DNA of 64,000 nucleotides from Wuchereria bancrofti (taxonomy: Eukaryota > Nematoda > Chromadorea > Rhabditida > Onchocercidae): NCBI GenBank assembly GCA_005281725.1, contig SSBO01000009.1, positions 7,502,303-7,566,302 on the forward strand, given 5' to 3'. Positions 12,681 to 26,309 of this stretch are shown here, one piece after another (the first letter of the stretch is position 1; every line of letters begins with the position of its first letter). The position numbers and the translations under genes were made by a program. Below the pieces are notes generated by a model. That model did no database searches. It was given only the letters and a program-made list of their open reading frames with translations, and had not been told where the DNA came from.

Positions 12681-15600
12681 TCACTGAATGTACGCTGTAG
12701 AAGTAACATTACCACCAGTACCAGTCCAATTTGTATGTAAAAATGTACCCGGTTTATCCATCAATTCGTACATATGAGCACCGAAATAATCACGCTGAGC
12801 CTAAAAAATTTCTCAATTAAAATGCAAAAGATCTCAACAACTAAGGTAAAATGAAATTTTTACCTGAATAAGATTTGCTGGCAATACTTTGCAACGGAAA
12901 CCATCATAAAATGCAAGCGCAGTTGAAAAAGCTGGTGTTGGTATACCAAGTAAAATTCCAGCAGCACTAATAATACGCCATGACTCCTAAATTGAAAAAT
13001 TTCGTCCCATATTAAATTGTCACATATACTAAAAAAGTTAACCGGAAATTTCTGATATTCATAGACTCGCAATCTAAACGAAAATTACAGATTTTCATCA
13101 CCTCTAGAAGATCTGAGTTCAGCCCTCATCTCGACTGAATATACGTATTCTTTATAAAGAATTATAATGTATTTAGATCTGAACTTTTCATTCGACAGAT
13201 TTTATATATCATAAGCTTTCTTTATGCCAATACAATTCAGAACTTAAACCAACCAGAGTAATACACCAAACTGATCGGATAACTTTATCTTGCAGTGTTT
13301 TTTTTCATGTTCAGAACTTCTTCAAAAAGTCCATTTTCTTCCGAGATTAAAACAGCACATTATTATTTCATAAAAGCAACGAACCTGACATTTCCTGATA
13401 GCATTTAAGAAGAAACTGTCCATCAACAGATTACTAAGTTTGGGATTCGTATCATAAGCTTTCTTTATTTCACCCAAAAAGCGCGAACGAATAATACACC
13501 CGCCACGCCACATCAATGCAATTGAACCAAAATTTAAATTCCACTTGAAAACACGGTTTGCTTCCGCAAGAAGCATGAATCCTTGTGCGTAGCTTATGAT
13601 CTTCGATGCATACAAAGCCTGGATAACTGAGATTCTTTAGATTATGGAGACAAAACCACTGCGAACTTGAATTAATTTACACACCTTCCTAATGTGCTCA
13701 CAGAATGCCTTTCTGTCACCAACAATACCAGCTTTATCAGGATTAGGCCCCGGTAAAATTTTGGCTGCCGCCACTCGATCATCCTTCAAAGACGATAAGC
13801 AGCGGGCAAAAACAGCTTCACCTATAACAAAATCCATTGTTGAATTGTAAGAATTGAAAATCATGATAAAGTAAAACGTTGGATGTCTGAACTATTTAAT
13901 AGGTTTATCTTAGCAAAATTTATATCCAAACACTAACACAAAGTACCCGGTATTGTAATAGGAAGTAGTTCGCACTTCGCGTTTAAATATAAATTACAAA
14001 ACAAGAAATATATATATAGAATTTTTGATGTATGTCATCATAGAAAATACTTTGTACAAGAAATCTTTACTGAAAATAATTAAAACTAACCAATCAGCGT
14101 AAGTGGTATTCCATAGTTCAAAGCAACAATTCCCGTCCATTTGCCCGTCCCTTTCTGGAAGTAATTTCCATCTGATTTCTAATTTCTTTTTTTTTTCATT
14201 CCTAATTTTGCAATTATAATTGGATATTTTTAGACAGACCTAAACTAGGATAAGGTACTGCTCAAATCTAATAATCTTTAGTTTTAAACTTGATTATATC
14301 AAATAATTTAAGACTTCGATAGACTGCTTCTCAAACAAAAACGAATTTAAAAGAGATACTTTTACAAGTAAAACTGTTCATAAAAATCTGAAAAAATCAA
14401 CATACTTGCCCAGCAGCATCTCTAATATTTGGCAATAAAGTTTGCTTATTTTCATCTTTGAACTTAAGAATATGACTTGTTATTTCTATCAGATATGAAT
14501 CCAATGCGCCTTTGTTCCACTCGGCGAATACCTTAAAGAGTAATAATTTCTTCCCTCTCTTTGTGATGGCAGTATAATTTTAGGAAAAAACATATCTGAA
14601 CCAAAAAGTTACATGATATTTAACGATATATTACCTTAATTACAAACTGAAAATGCAAACCTAGCACTATCAGATGAAAAATGACATATGACTGGTACTG
14701 CTTCAGCTCCCACATATATTCTATTCTCATTTTCTGTCCAGAACAATTCTCATCTTGATTTGCAGTACTTATTAACTGATTGAGAAGAAACATCTTATTA
14801 AAAATCACCGGTCCACAATACATACTAGTACCAGAGTAAACAATGATCAGGAATAGCAATTTATGACTTATATGCAAACACTTATTCAAGAACCTTCTAC
14901 TTAAGCGAAAGCAGAAGAAATTGCTCTCACAATATTGGAGTGTAACTTACTGAATTTTGGTTCATTCTCTTCAGAATTCTAGATTTTCAATGCTAGCAAT
15001 TGAGACCAGTTATAAATTTCACAACTGCTTCAAGTTTCTCTCAAGTTTTCAAGAAATTTCATTAATACACAGCAGTCTGATTAGATATACTTCTTCACAA
15101 CAAATTTTCTAACTTCTTTACTACTAGTAAACAATCTTTTGAAGAATCATAAGCCTATAACAACATGAACTAACATCAGTTGTCCACAATAATGTTTTCG
15201 CCTACTTTGTATCAAATATGCATTTAAAACAGCAAACACTGTAAACTACAATAAGTGGAAAAAAAAGAAACGGAAATGTACGAACATGCTTCATAATTCC
15301 ATGACTTTATTTCAATATAACTTCAAGGTAAGGAAATACTTACTGAAGCTATGCTTAACTAGTCGCTAGAAAGATATATCATTTTCAACAGAACTGTGTT
15401 ACTTCTTACAGTTCATCCACAAACCAGAAATATTACTCGAAAAAAAAATATTCAATCCAGTCCACGGTACTACCAACTACATTTCAGGACCAATAACTGT
15501 CGGTAATTCCTCAATTCGAAGTACAAAATGTTTTTCAAAAATCGATCTAACCTGATCAAATCTGGTACAATGATCCGGATAAATATTGCATTAAAGGCAA

Positions 15601-18600
15601 TACATATTTCAGTTCTACCGTGCATCAATACTGCCATTGATAGAAACACATCATTTCTCCCCGCCCACTATAATCAATGTAATGGAATTTTTCCATAAAT
15701 AATCAACCTGAATATTCTTTGTTCTCGGCTGACATTCTTTTCGGTACTACAATGCATCAATACTTTCAACTTTCCCGAACTGATGAATTCGTAAAATTAA
15801 GACATATTTCTCTACATCTTACAATTCCTGACATTCCATTAAAGCTTTTTTGATTTCAACGTTCCAACATGATTCTGAGTCTTCAAGCAAAGGATTTAAA
15901 TTGAATTATTCACAAAGCAATCGAAAGAGGAGTCCTTAGCAGACTTACTAGCTGGCTCGCATCTGTATTCACTGGAAAATTATTCCCTATAATTACTGAT
16001 TCAATTTTGATAAATTGCACTATATGATCAAAAGTTGGAAGTTGATTAGTAATTCTTACTTCCAACTACACAAAAAGAAACTTGTTCAGGTCGATATCAA
16101 CACCTGCTTCCATTCACGGTGCATTGCAAATTTCAGAGAGTATTGTAATACGACCCACGAGCTTTCCTCCTTTTCTTTGAAATGCTGATTCTATCAGCTT
16201 TGGAAGAGAATTCTACCCACAACAATGAACTTTTGTAACGGCTTTATAATGAATTCGCAAATGTAACTGATATCTTTCCCAAATAGTCCGGCGATAAAAA
16301 TTCTGCTCAGTTAACAAAGCAAGGTTCTCCATATTAAAAGCTTGGATTTCAAATACCTCCTTTCATTGAACAACAGCTTGACAAGTGCATTTTCGTCATG
16401 CCATGATACAACGAGCAATAATACTGTTGAAAGTTTTTTTTTTTTGGGATGAGAATTGTGTAATACATGCAGACGTAACCAGTGAAATCGATAAGCAGAA
16501 TGACTGCGACGAATATATGCACCCACATATATTCACTCATGCCATTATCAAAATGGAAGAGCTTTTAACGCTATCCTAAACAAAGCTCAAAAATCAGAAA
16601 AAAATGAAAATTTGAGTTTTAGAAGATCACCAAGTTTTATTTTACCAAATTGACTTTAGCAAAATCCGAATGAGTTCTTAAAGCAACTGCGAACGAAACC
16701 CAAATCTTCCATGCAAATTATTTCGTCAATATTGCTCGCAGATTGAAGTAATACTGTCTTATATATTTTTAGTCATCTGAGTTATTCCTTTCATTCTCTA
16801 ATGATTTTTTCTAAGTGAAAAACCCGAAAAATACTGCGCTTACTGATAATTAATGAACAACCAAAAACATAACGAAATGCTAAAAGCCTTGATCGATTTG
16901 CAAATAAAACTGAAAGCAACTGGATAATACTGTGAATCAAGATTACCCCTATTAAATGAAAAATGAACCATTAAATGAAACAGAGTCCAAATAAAGAGAA
17001 AAACAAGAGATAAACTAAAAGATTTAAAAACAAAAACAAATAGCTCATGCTAAGAAGATCCATGACTGCCAATACCATGAACATTATCCCAAAGTCCCTT
17101 ACAAGGAAATATGCAATGAAAAAACGCAAACATAAATATATCTCAAATAATTACTGGTCGAGCGATGCGAAACTAAATAAATTCCAGATCGCAATAATAT
17201 AAGACGCGATTAAAGCACTTAATCAAGTTTCACTAATATAAAGCAACATCAATGAAACGTTATGTGCTCTGGAAAGGTGCTTATTAAAATAACTAATAAT
17301 AACAAATGCTATAAAAGCCAAAAATTTCGACTGACCTCTGCCATTTCATCATGTGTTAAGTCGGCTCCGTCCTTTAGTAGACTATACGCTTCTGCAATCA
17401 ACTGCATATCACCATATTCAATTCCATTATGAACCATTTTCACGAAATGTCCAGCACCATTTTCACCAACCTGAAAATATCTGAATGTTAAACTGCTAAT
17501 CACAAATATACCTATGTACTTTGACATAGCAGTGCAAGTAAAATAATTCTACCCAGTCACAACAGGGTTCGTTGTCAACTTTAGCTGCTATTGCTTGGAA
17601 TATATCCTTTATATATGGCCAAGCTTCAGCTGAACCACCTGGCATCAATGATGGACCATGACGCGCTCCTGAAAACAGGTGCTTTCAACATGTAAATAAC
17701 AACTAGTGCAGTCTACATTCATTTGGTCCATAAAAATCTTTTTTCGTCCTCGAAAACTACACGAAACGAAGATTAAAATATTAAGTATATAAAATTGTGA
17801 CAGAAGTGAGTCACCTTCTTTTTCTTACCTTGTTCAGCCAGTGAGCAAAAGTAATCTCACCAAATTTTACACAGTGGAACATGAAACTGTAAATCTCAAA
17901 ACAGTACCTTCCTCACCACCACTTACACCACAACCCACGAAACGAATACCCTTCTCTTTCAATTCGGTGCAGCGTCGCTGCAAAAAAAAGACATTTGGAA
18001 AACTTCATTCTCAACCCTCCCATCCAAAATCATTAAAATGAATATATCTGAGACATCTAGATCATCTACCACTTGTCTTATACTGCTTACAAAGCCTTTT
18101 ATTTTCTTTTATTGAGTTACGTCAGAATTTTGCTCACTCAGCTTGTTTCTTCTGTATGAAATAAATCAGTTACAGAAACATAAATTAAAAGTAGGTAAAA
18201 TGTGAAAAAAACTTACTGCTGTATCCGTATATTCACTATTTCCACCGTCAATAATTATATCATCTCTATCCAGAAATGGCAAAATGTTGGAAATCATTGC
18301 ATCCACTGGCTGCCCTGCTTTTACCATTAACATTATACGCCGCGGTTTCTTCAGAACTCTGACATAAAGAGCTTTAAAATACACCTCAAATGAAATAACT
18401 CATACTTTTCAAACCCAATACATAGCTTATTATCCAAATTATAAGTAATTCCGAAATTATTCTTTTGAAAGTTGCATACTTACTCAGCTAATTCCGACAA
18501 ACTATGTGCACCAAGAACCCGTAAATCCTTTCCTTCATTCGCCAAGAAATCATCCACTTTCGATACAGTTCGATTATAGACGCATACCTTTAACACGATA

Positions 18601-18991
18601 TGAATCAAAAATGTAATTACTCAGACGGATAATAAAATAATAAAATAAAAACATATATAATAATAAAAATAAAGGTAATAATAAAAACAATAGTAATAAT
18701 AACATTAATAATAGTAATAATAAATAATAAGTGATAATAATAAATAAATAGTTTATCCATGTTCCCGATTTCATCATGACACCCAGTTCTTTTCACTCAA
18801 GGCTTATGAAATACCGCTAAAAAGGCATATCTCTATAATATGTGCTGTGACATACTTCGAGAATTAAACATGAACACGAAGTTACAACTGACCACGAAAC
18901 CTTTCTCAAGCATGTTAAGAATCAAATTTTGTCCCATCACAGCGAGTCCAATCACCGCGATATCAGCTTTATCCTTCTCATCAAGTGACAT
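12681..18991 (-). CDS. 6-phosphogluconate dehydrogenase, decarboxylating
   Basis: Third enzyme of the oxidative pentose phosphate pathway: 6-phosphogluconate + NADP+ to ribulose 5-phosphate + CO2 + NADPH, cytosolic. Twelve minus-strand exons: 18893-18991, 18484-18587, 18217-18358, 17908-17977, 17553-17668, 17336-17470, 14406-14531, 14091-14154, 13685-13821, 13385-13618, 12864-12986, 12681-12800. All have GT/AG borders and matching phases, giving 489 residues against about 482 usual for the family. Visible features: NADP-binding [12 protein letters not shown] near the N-terminus; [13 protein letters not shown] around residue 105; catalytic Lys188 in [15 protein letters not shown] with Glu195; the family signature IRDAAGQKGTGKW at 258-270, split by the exon 7/8 junction; C-terminal [17 protein letters not shown]. 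The start codon precedes [14 protein letters not shown], fitting the family. Nothing is missing, so the gene should be functional. It is transcribed away from the plus-strand gene starting at 20568. Confidence 0.97.
14532..17335 (-). other. Large intron 6 of the 6-phosphogluconate dehydrogenase gene
   Basis: A 2.8-kb intron separates exons 6 and 7; all other introns of this gene are below 1.2 kb. I found no nested gene or repeat family in it. A T9 run at about 16437 and assorted short AT-rich frames are all that stand out. Confidence 0.8.
18617..18752. repeat. (TAA)n-like AT-rich simple repeat
   Basis: A degenerate AATAATAA tract inside intron 1 of the 6-phosphogluconate dehydrogenase gene. 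It produces a leucine-rich shadow frame on the minus strand. Confidence 0.85.
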
Positions 18992-20567
18992 TCTCACAGT
19001 CCTGAAAACCATTTACAAACACTTAAAATACTAAACTTACAATGCAAACAAAAGGACTATTACACTTAGATTGAAAACCATTCTTCCAGCGTCCTATTTT
19101 ATGTCACGTTGACAATACAGTGCAATGAAAATTGAATCTTCTTTGAATTTAAAACTATAAATATGCCAAAGTTATTTTCTTTTCAAATGCTGTGATGTCC
19201 ACAATTTTCTACATAAAGGAAAACAACAGTGAAGAACGAATGGAACAGACATAACCATAAGTCAAACATCTTGCTGACATGATTTAAATCTCCTTGTTTG
19301 CATCATTTTCACGACTTCCTATCATTTTTAGATATAAATTTAAAGATGACAGCCATTCATTCACATTGCTAACAATGTGATCTCTCGCTCTCAAGCTTTA
19401 AGCTTTCCTCTCTGCTTGGAAAAGCAAACAGCAATTAAGAAGAAATCTTCAGGTACAGCACGATCACACTGGAAAAGCTCTATATAAAATAAGCAATATG
19501 ATTAACCAAACTTAGTTTTACTGACTGCCTTGTCAATTTCTATCATCTTATCATTGATAGTAAAACAGATAACATAATTTATAAACGTTTACTTTGGAGT
19601 TGGGACTTTGATCTTTGAAGAAAGCCACAGATTATTGGGACAAAAGAACATGCACTAGAAATCGCGCAGCTTACAAATTTCAAAAATTAAACATTAATTA
19701 ACAAGTCATTTGGTGTTAAATTTGGAAGAAATCGACTCCTCTGTTAACTTTATAGTGTTACTATAAAAAGGAGGTAGGAAAAGGAAATAGATTTAATCTT
19801 TTAATTGATATTTGTCAAAAGACTTTGATCGTACAGAAAAGGTTGGAAAAATATACATAAATAAAAGCAATATAAAAACTGCAATCAGTCGAAAAAGAAA
19901 TGGAATAGAATCGAATAGCGTCGAGTAGAACGGAGCAGGATAGGATATACAGGATAGAATAAAAAACATATTTTAGGATCAGAGAATGATAAATATAGAG
20001 GAAATCAGTCGATGCAGAACGTTGCTTAAACTTGCTGAAACATTACTTAAACTTCTTCCGACCATTCCTGCAAACATTCTCTTACTTTTTTAACCAATAA
20101 TCTAGACGGAAGAGAAATAAGGATCGATTTTAATGAAATTGCACAATGGGGACGTATTAAACGTGGCCATAGGTGCTATGTCAAACTTCGTGTGGTGAGT
20201 CAAAGTTCCTTGAAATTTGGGTTACCGCATGCTTTGAAATTTCGTTTGATTCATAATTTTGGTCTTTGCGAATGTTTTTAGTAGAAATAAATTCTTTCTT
20301 TTTCGAAATCACTTAGCAATGTTGCATTGCTCATCGGCACAATGAATGAATTGGGCCTGTTTTGACCTGAGTTTCGAAATGTACCATTTTTACTAACTAC
20401 CATGAGACAGACAACGTACGTTGACATAGCTTATGGACAGTCAGATTTACATGTATTCTACTTATGCAGTTTTGCCGGATAACAGGTAATGTAATTCAAC
20501 TATGTATCTGTCTATGGCGTATAATTTTAATATTTCAGAATATTCATCGAACTGACTAACATCGGAA
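18992..20567. other. Divergent intergenic region (5' ends of two genes)
   Basis: About 1.6 kb between the start of the minus-strand 6-phosphogluconate dehydrogenase and that of the plus-strand ankyrin/GH20-like gene. It should hold both promoters. A short tract at 19906-19970 is rich in GGATAG/GAATAG-type repeats. An AG acceptor (TATTTCAG) at 20531-20538 lies 30 bp before the plus-strand start codon and could be a trans-splice site or the end of a 5' UTR intron. Confidence 0.6.
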
Positions 20568-23500
20568 ATGCTGGTTCGGAATGGCATACCGAACAACATA
20601 ACATCGAACTGCAACATTACAGCTAATAATGAGGAAAATATCTGTTCATTATTGTTAAAAAGTGTGGATGATGAACGAGTTGATGTATTACGGTCTATTC
20701 TTGAACAGATCGGTTAGTTGTGCTTAATTTCTTCCTTAAAGTTTATTAATGGATTTATGAAGAGATTTACAAAGTGTAGATGCATTATTTGAGCTGCTGC
20801 CTTAGTATTGAAACTGTCATTACCATTGAAGGATTTCTTTAGTTTAATTTGTGTGGTGACATCAGTGATTTCAGTCTCGAAATCGAATTTTCACGAGCAA
20901 GTAAATCAGATATGTTACAATGGAGGGACGGTACTGCATCACGCAGTCGTTCGAAGTAACTATTTTCCCAATCATTTTTAGCACATTATTTAATGAACTT
21001 TGAAAACTGTGCAGAAATTTTCTCATAGTTATGTAGTGACGTGACTCTAACTTTTGATAGTTGTGTTTTTAAACTCAGAAGCAGTATACTTTGCAAAAAT
21101 CATTTATTTTTGCGACCATGTTGCAAATTTTACTTGGTTTTTTAGTGCTGTAGATACAACTGATTTCAGTTAATTACTTCCTACAAAATGTTAAAGAAAC
21201 ATACAAAATGTTAGAAAACACGACCTAGTTGCTAATAACAAGTTCATAGATTCGGTGGATAGTGTGCGAGCGTTGCTATCAGCAGGTGTAAACCCTTGTG
21301 TCCAAAACAACAGTAATAATACAGCGTATCGGTTGGCGTCTTCAGAAGAGGTTAAAAATGCATTTGTTCAAGAATTATTGCAAGCCGTTGCCCAGTCAAA
21401 GTTTGTTTTCCTTGTAATTAGCTGCTGTCTAGAATAAACAGTTATTTTTTCGTATACGTTTAAAGCATTTCTTGTTGTAGTTTGGGTCGAGTTTGTCAAA
21501 TGATATCCGCTGGAGTTAGCGTGGATTCGATTGATGCTGTGAATACTGGCAATACTGCATTACACTGGGGTGCATCTTATGGAAATGAAGATGTCGTGAG
21601 GTTGGAAACTTAATTTTAATAGGAATATGTCTCAAAATTGTGTTTTTCTGTTTTCAGAAACAAAGATTACGGTAATTTGCGAAATCTGTAATAATGGTTT
21701 AAAGTCGTGAATGATTCATGTAATCGTGCCGTTGATCTAGGATACTGTGTCAAAGTGGAGCAAATGTCAACACGTTAAATACAAAAAACGAAACGGCATT
21801 ACATGACGCAGTACGCCGAGGAAATGAAGCCGTTGTGAAATGTTTGCTAAGCTACGGAGCAGATCCAAGTATTAAGAATAAAAGTGGAGAGGACTGTTAC
21901 GAATTAGCTGCGAAAATGGGAGGAACTATGTTACCTAGCTTGAGTTTGAATACGTAATTTTTTGTACTCATGTTTTTTGTACATATGTTTAAATTTTTCA
22001 TAATTATTTGACGTTTCCCAATTCTCTTTACTTGGAATTCTAGAATTTAATGTTTAATCATAATTATAGATTAAGTCACAACTGTAGTTCAACAATGATA
22101 ATGACTATACTCTGTCCATTATATTTTTGTAGATTGAACCGTAAAATTCGTCGTACGACATCCATAGAATCAGAGATTGATCGCTCTTCTTTAATGTCAA
22201 CCGATACAACGATATTTGTGGAAAAAACGTCAAATTATAGCGCTGGTCGACTAGAAAACTGGACTGACTTATTGTGGCCTCAACCAAAATATATAGATCT
22301 GGATGAAAGGTATGTAAAGGTCAATCGTTACTTGAATGTACTCTGCTATAGCTTCCACAGCTTTAACCAATTTATTCTAATATAACCAAATGTTCGTTGT
22401 GCAGGGATCGCACTTGCCCATATCCAAAAGATGGTCGCTTAAAAATCTATTTTGATAAAGCTAGTGAAGCAGAACCGCGACGTTTAATGCAAATAATCCA
22501 GATGTCGGCACCTATACTTTCAACTGTTCATCTAGAATTGGATTATAGGGGTCATGGAGTAGGTCATTTTCTAATTTTAGCTAATACTAGCACATTATTG
22601 TATTTCATCCAGTTAAATATTGTAAAAGTATCGTTATCGAGAGAATAACGATAGATTATCTGCAAAAGGAATTGAAAATTTGTTTAGGTCGTGTAGTCAG
22701 TGGGTTGAAAACACTGTAACTGAGTCATTTTAATGTAACTTAAGAGTGACGATGGCACTACTCGAAACATTTGTAGGTTCGAGAGCAGTCTTCTTTAGAT
22801 GGCCGAATTACGTGTGGTATTTTTGAAAATGGCTATTGTTCTGGTGCATATACATTGACGATCGATGAAGATGGTATAGAAATATATGGAGAAGATCATA
22901 CCGGTGTTCGGCATGGTTTTTCCACTCTTGTACAAATACTGAGAATCTTTAAAGAAGGTTCTGAGGTCCTAATTTATCTAGTTTCTGATTCATTCCCAAG
23001 ATTCTTAGATATTTCCACAAGGTTTCTTTTAAATTGAATATATTGAAGTTCGTTATATTAAATCACTTTGTGGATAATGGTTCTTAATTATACGTTGTTA
23101 CTTGCAAGCTTCAATATTTAAAAAAAATGACTGATTTATATTACCAATTAAGATATCGTATTGTATGGTTCTCTTGGAAACTAAAACATTTTTCAGGTAG
23201 TTAATTCAAATACCGAAACATCATTAGTAACACTGCATGAAACACTGCCTGAATCTACAGCAAAGATCACTAGCACTGTAAATAACGAACAACCAAAGAA
23301 GATCGGTAGGTTTTTATTCATTTCCTTATACTTTCTTGTGGGAGGATGGTGATAATTTTTTGCCTTTTACAGGTGCAATACCATGTCTAACGATTCGTGA
23401 TTCTCCAGACTCATGTTTCCGAGCTGTTTATCAGGATTTTAGTGGCTGCAAAATACTGAACACAGAAACTGTAAGATTTTATTTTTATGTGAGTTTTATT

Positions 23501-26309
23501 ATCAAAATGAAGTCAGAAAAAAGTTAATTTCATTTTTATTCCAGCTTTTACAACTTGCCACTCGTATTGGTTATTGTAAAGCGAGTCATCTATTCGTGAA
23601 TTTCGAAGTGCGAACCACCGACCGTTATCAGTTGCCTTATACAACTCGAGATTTGTTTCAAATAACTCAAGTTTGTGACGAACTTTTTATTAAGGTTATT
23701 TTTCATTTAATGAGTAATCATACCATTGCTCTAGGACAGATAACTGTTGATTGGATGTCATTATAATTGGGCGAAACTCGTATTTTGGAAATGATTTTTT
23801 GAGTGTGTTTTGGATAGCAGTTCTAAAAGTGAAAGAATCAGAAGCCTCATAACTGTCTTTGAATGGATTATAATCAAGAAAAAAGTGTGTCTTATTATGA
23901 TTATTACATAATTAGCGATGATTAGTTTCCATATTCAAAAGCATTGGCATATTTTCCAGTCAATGAAAAATTTCTTGTTGATTGGAAAGTATTGTCGGAA
24001 AGATTTCACTGTGTCTTTATATTATTAAAATTGTTTTCATGCAGTTTTATCCTAGTTTTTTAGTTTGTGCCATCCCTTGACGTTCAGTCCAGTTATATTG
24101 AATCAGATTTGGCGTGGCGAACCATCGATTCGTTTCTAGATGACTTCCCACTCACAAAAGTTGTACATTTTGGTCCAAATTTGGCAATTATGGTGATATC
24201 AAATCGAACAGTTCTAAATAATGTGCAGAGAAGAATACCAAGAATATATATTTCAGTGGATATCGATAAAAATAACGCTTCTTTGGTGACTTTTCATATT
24301 TACAACTGGAAATCAGATCTGAAGTTCCGAATCAAGATATTGCTTTAGCTTTTACAAAATATTTTCAGATCAATCATTTGCCACCGTTTGTTACAATTTG
24401 TGTAGAAGGAAAATATCCATTTGAAGCTGAAAATTTGCTTTCACCACGTCTAAATGTTGTATTGCGATTTTCAACAAGCGACCCTGGTTTTCTTTGTGCT
24501 GCTCCTGAATCTGTAGCTAAGAAAGCCTTGCTTGCTACTAGATTAGGCAACAAGTTCCCAATTTTAGGTTAATTTTTAAATGCTTCCTGCGCATTTGTAA
24601 TATTTATTATTAAATAAAGACGCATTTTCTCGTATTCTCTGATTAGGTACAATGGTGTGCGATCTATCAACCGGCTGCGAAGTAATGCCACCATCACTAT
24701 CATATATGTCTGAGTTAGCTTCACTAGGCGTTTGTTGGAACAAATCTGTTGATGTAAAACGTTTTTGTTTCTTGTTGCCTCGAATAACGGCGGAACATTT
24801 TCTTTTGGATGGGTGAGTTAACTAGGCTTTCAACAGTTGATGGAATTCATAACACAACTATTTTAAAGCTCAAAAATTCCTGGAAAAATAAAATATTTGC
24901 ATTTTAAATCTTCAATTTTTTGTGTCTCATATTCAGATGCTTTTTTGAAACATACTCCGTACATAAAATTGTGTTCATTACGTCAGTGGTTCTTGCAGTA
25001 ATATGGAAGCCTTGTTCAAGCAAATGTCTACGGTTGGAAGAGTTGAACATGAAATAACACGATATAGTTATGGTTTAAAAGTTGCGGAAAGCGGTATGTT
25101 CACATTTTTTTATAAACTTACTTTAAACCAGGGAAATAATTTTTGCTGTTTAAATTTTTATCTTCTCTAACAGCTTCCTTTTTCTTAGATATAATAAAAG
25201 AATAAAAATATAATGACATAAAAATAAGACTGAAATTGTCTTAGATCCACTTAGCCTTAGAATGAGCAGATTAAATAGGAAAATTTTATTTGGACAGGAG
25301 AAATATCTTTGTTGCTAGCTAATAAGCAGAAATCGAAAACAATTCTCGACTGTATTTACAGCTGAGGAAGTGCAAGAACAGTCATCATCGCCATCATCAA
25401 ACAAGAAGAGACCAATTTCAGTATTTGTAGAAATGATATTAAATCCAGATAACATGGTTTTAGAACGACTAACTCCGGTCATTTTCAAGGTACATATTAT
25501 TTAGATTTGTAAGCGACTGTGAATGGAGAAGTTTGGTGCTGTCATGTTTGTTTAACAATTATAAAAGAAAAATTTTCTTAATAAATTGAACAAATTTTGC
25601 AGAAAGCACGGATAGAATTAAAACGCAGTTTGAAAATATTAGATCGAGCAAAAAAACATCTCCCTTATAACTATGAATTGGCACTCGTGCTGGCCGAAAT
25701 TCAAATTATCACCGAACTTATGGTTCTTACTTGCAAGTTGGTTTATTTTTATGTTTTGAAAGGTTTAATTTTAAAATCATTTAAAAGTTCTCGAAGCTAT
25801 ATTTACTTTTAGATTAGGCCAGTCGCTTTGTACATATGGCATTAACCCATCGTTATCACCAAAGGATCAAAAATACTCATTTTCATCTAGCGATAGATTG
25901 CTTCAAGAAACGACGCTTGTTGGTTATGAAATGGTTAATATTGGAGTGTCCAATTTACCACCAGTTGTACGCACTGATCTTGCTAATAGGTTTATTTTGT
26001 TTACATCTTTGGATCAAATTATTCGTTAACAAAGTACCCATCAATAATTATCCGTCTTTTTTTCTTTTTTTTTTGAGATAAATTGTTTTCGTGAAATTCT
26101 TCCGGAAAAATTGTTGTGAGTTGAATGCGATTCGGTTTACCAATTCCATTTACTTTTCCAGACTTCTTGAAATTCGCAGTCGTTTCCAGCACACGTGGCT
26201 ATCACGAAATATTGCGAGTACTCTTCCAAATGCTCTAAAAATATTCGACAATCTTTTTCGTGCATTGCTTCCACCAAACATGCAAGATTATGGAAGGAAT
26301 TTACTTTGA
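20568..26309 (+). CDS. Ankyrin-repeat protein fused to a degenerate glycoside hydrolase family 20-like module
   Basis: Eighteen plus-strand exons: 20568-20712, 21250-21400, 21481-21600, 21741-21953, 22133-22309, 22405-22558, 22777-22965, 23197-23305, 23373-23470, 23545-23694, 24064-24192 (or to 24285), 24369-24567, 24647-24812, 24999-25093, 25362-25489, 25603-25736, 25813-25989, 26162-26309. All phases agree, giving about 893 residues (924 with the longer exon 11). Residues about 50-200 are ankyrin repeats, e.g. TGNTALHWGASYGNEDVVR and NETALHDAVRRGNEAVVK. From about 270 the protein resembles GH20 beta-hexosaminidases: an N-terminal alpha/beta domain ending GVRHGFSTLVQILR, then a barrel-like part (CFRAVYQDFSGCKILNTETL). 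Where active GH20 enzymes carry an Asp-Glu pair, this protein has VVHFGPNLA (537-543). No signal peptide is visible, so it is probably cytosolic. I infer a non-catalytic sugar-binding or scaffold role. Confidence 0.85.

Noticed and set aside
18574..18777. Leucine-rich minus-strand frame
   Set aside because: Shadow of the TAA-type repeat inside intron 1 of the 6-phosphogluconate dehydrogenase gene.
20171..20200. Possible 5' coding exon (ATG at about 20177 with GTGAGT donor) for the ankyrin/GH20-like gene
   Set aside because: Joining it to the acceptor at 20538 creates an immediate TGA; at most it is a non-coding 5' exon.
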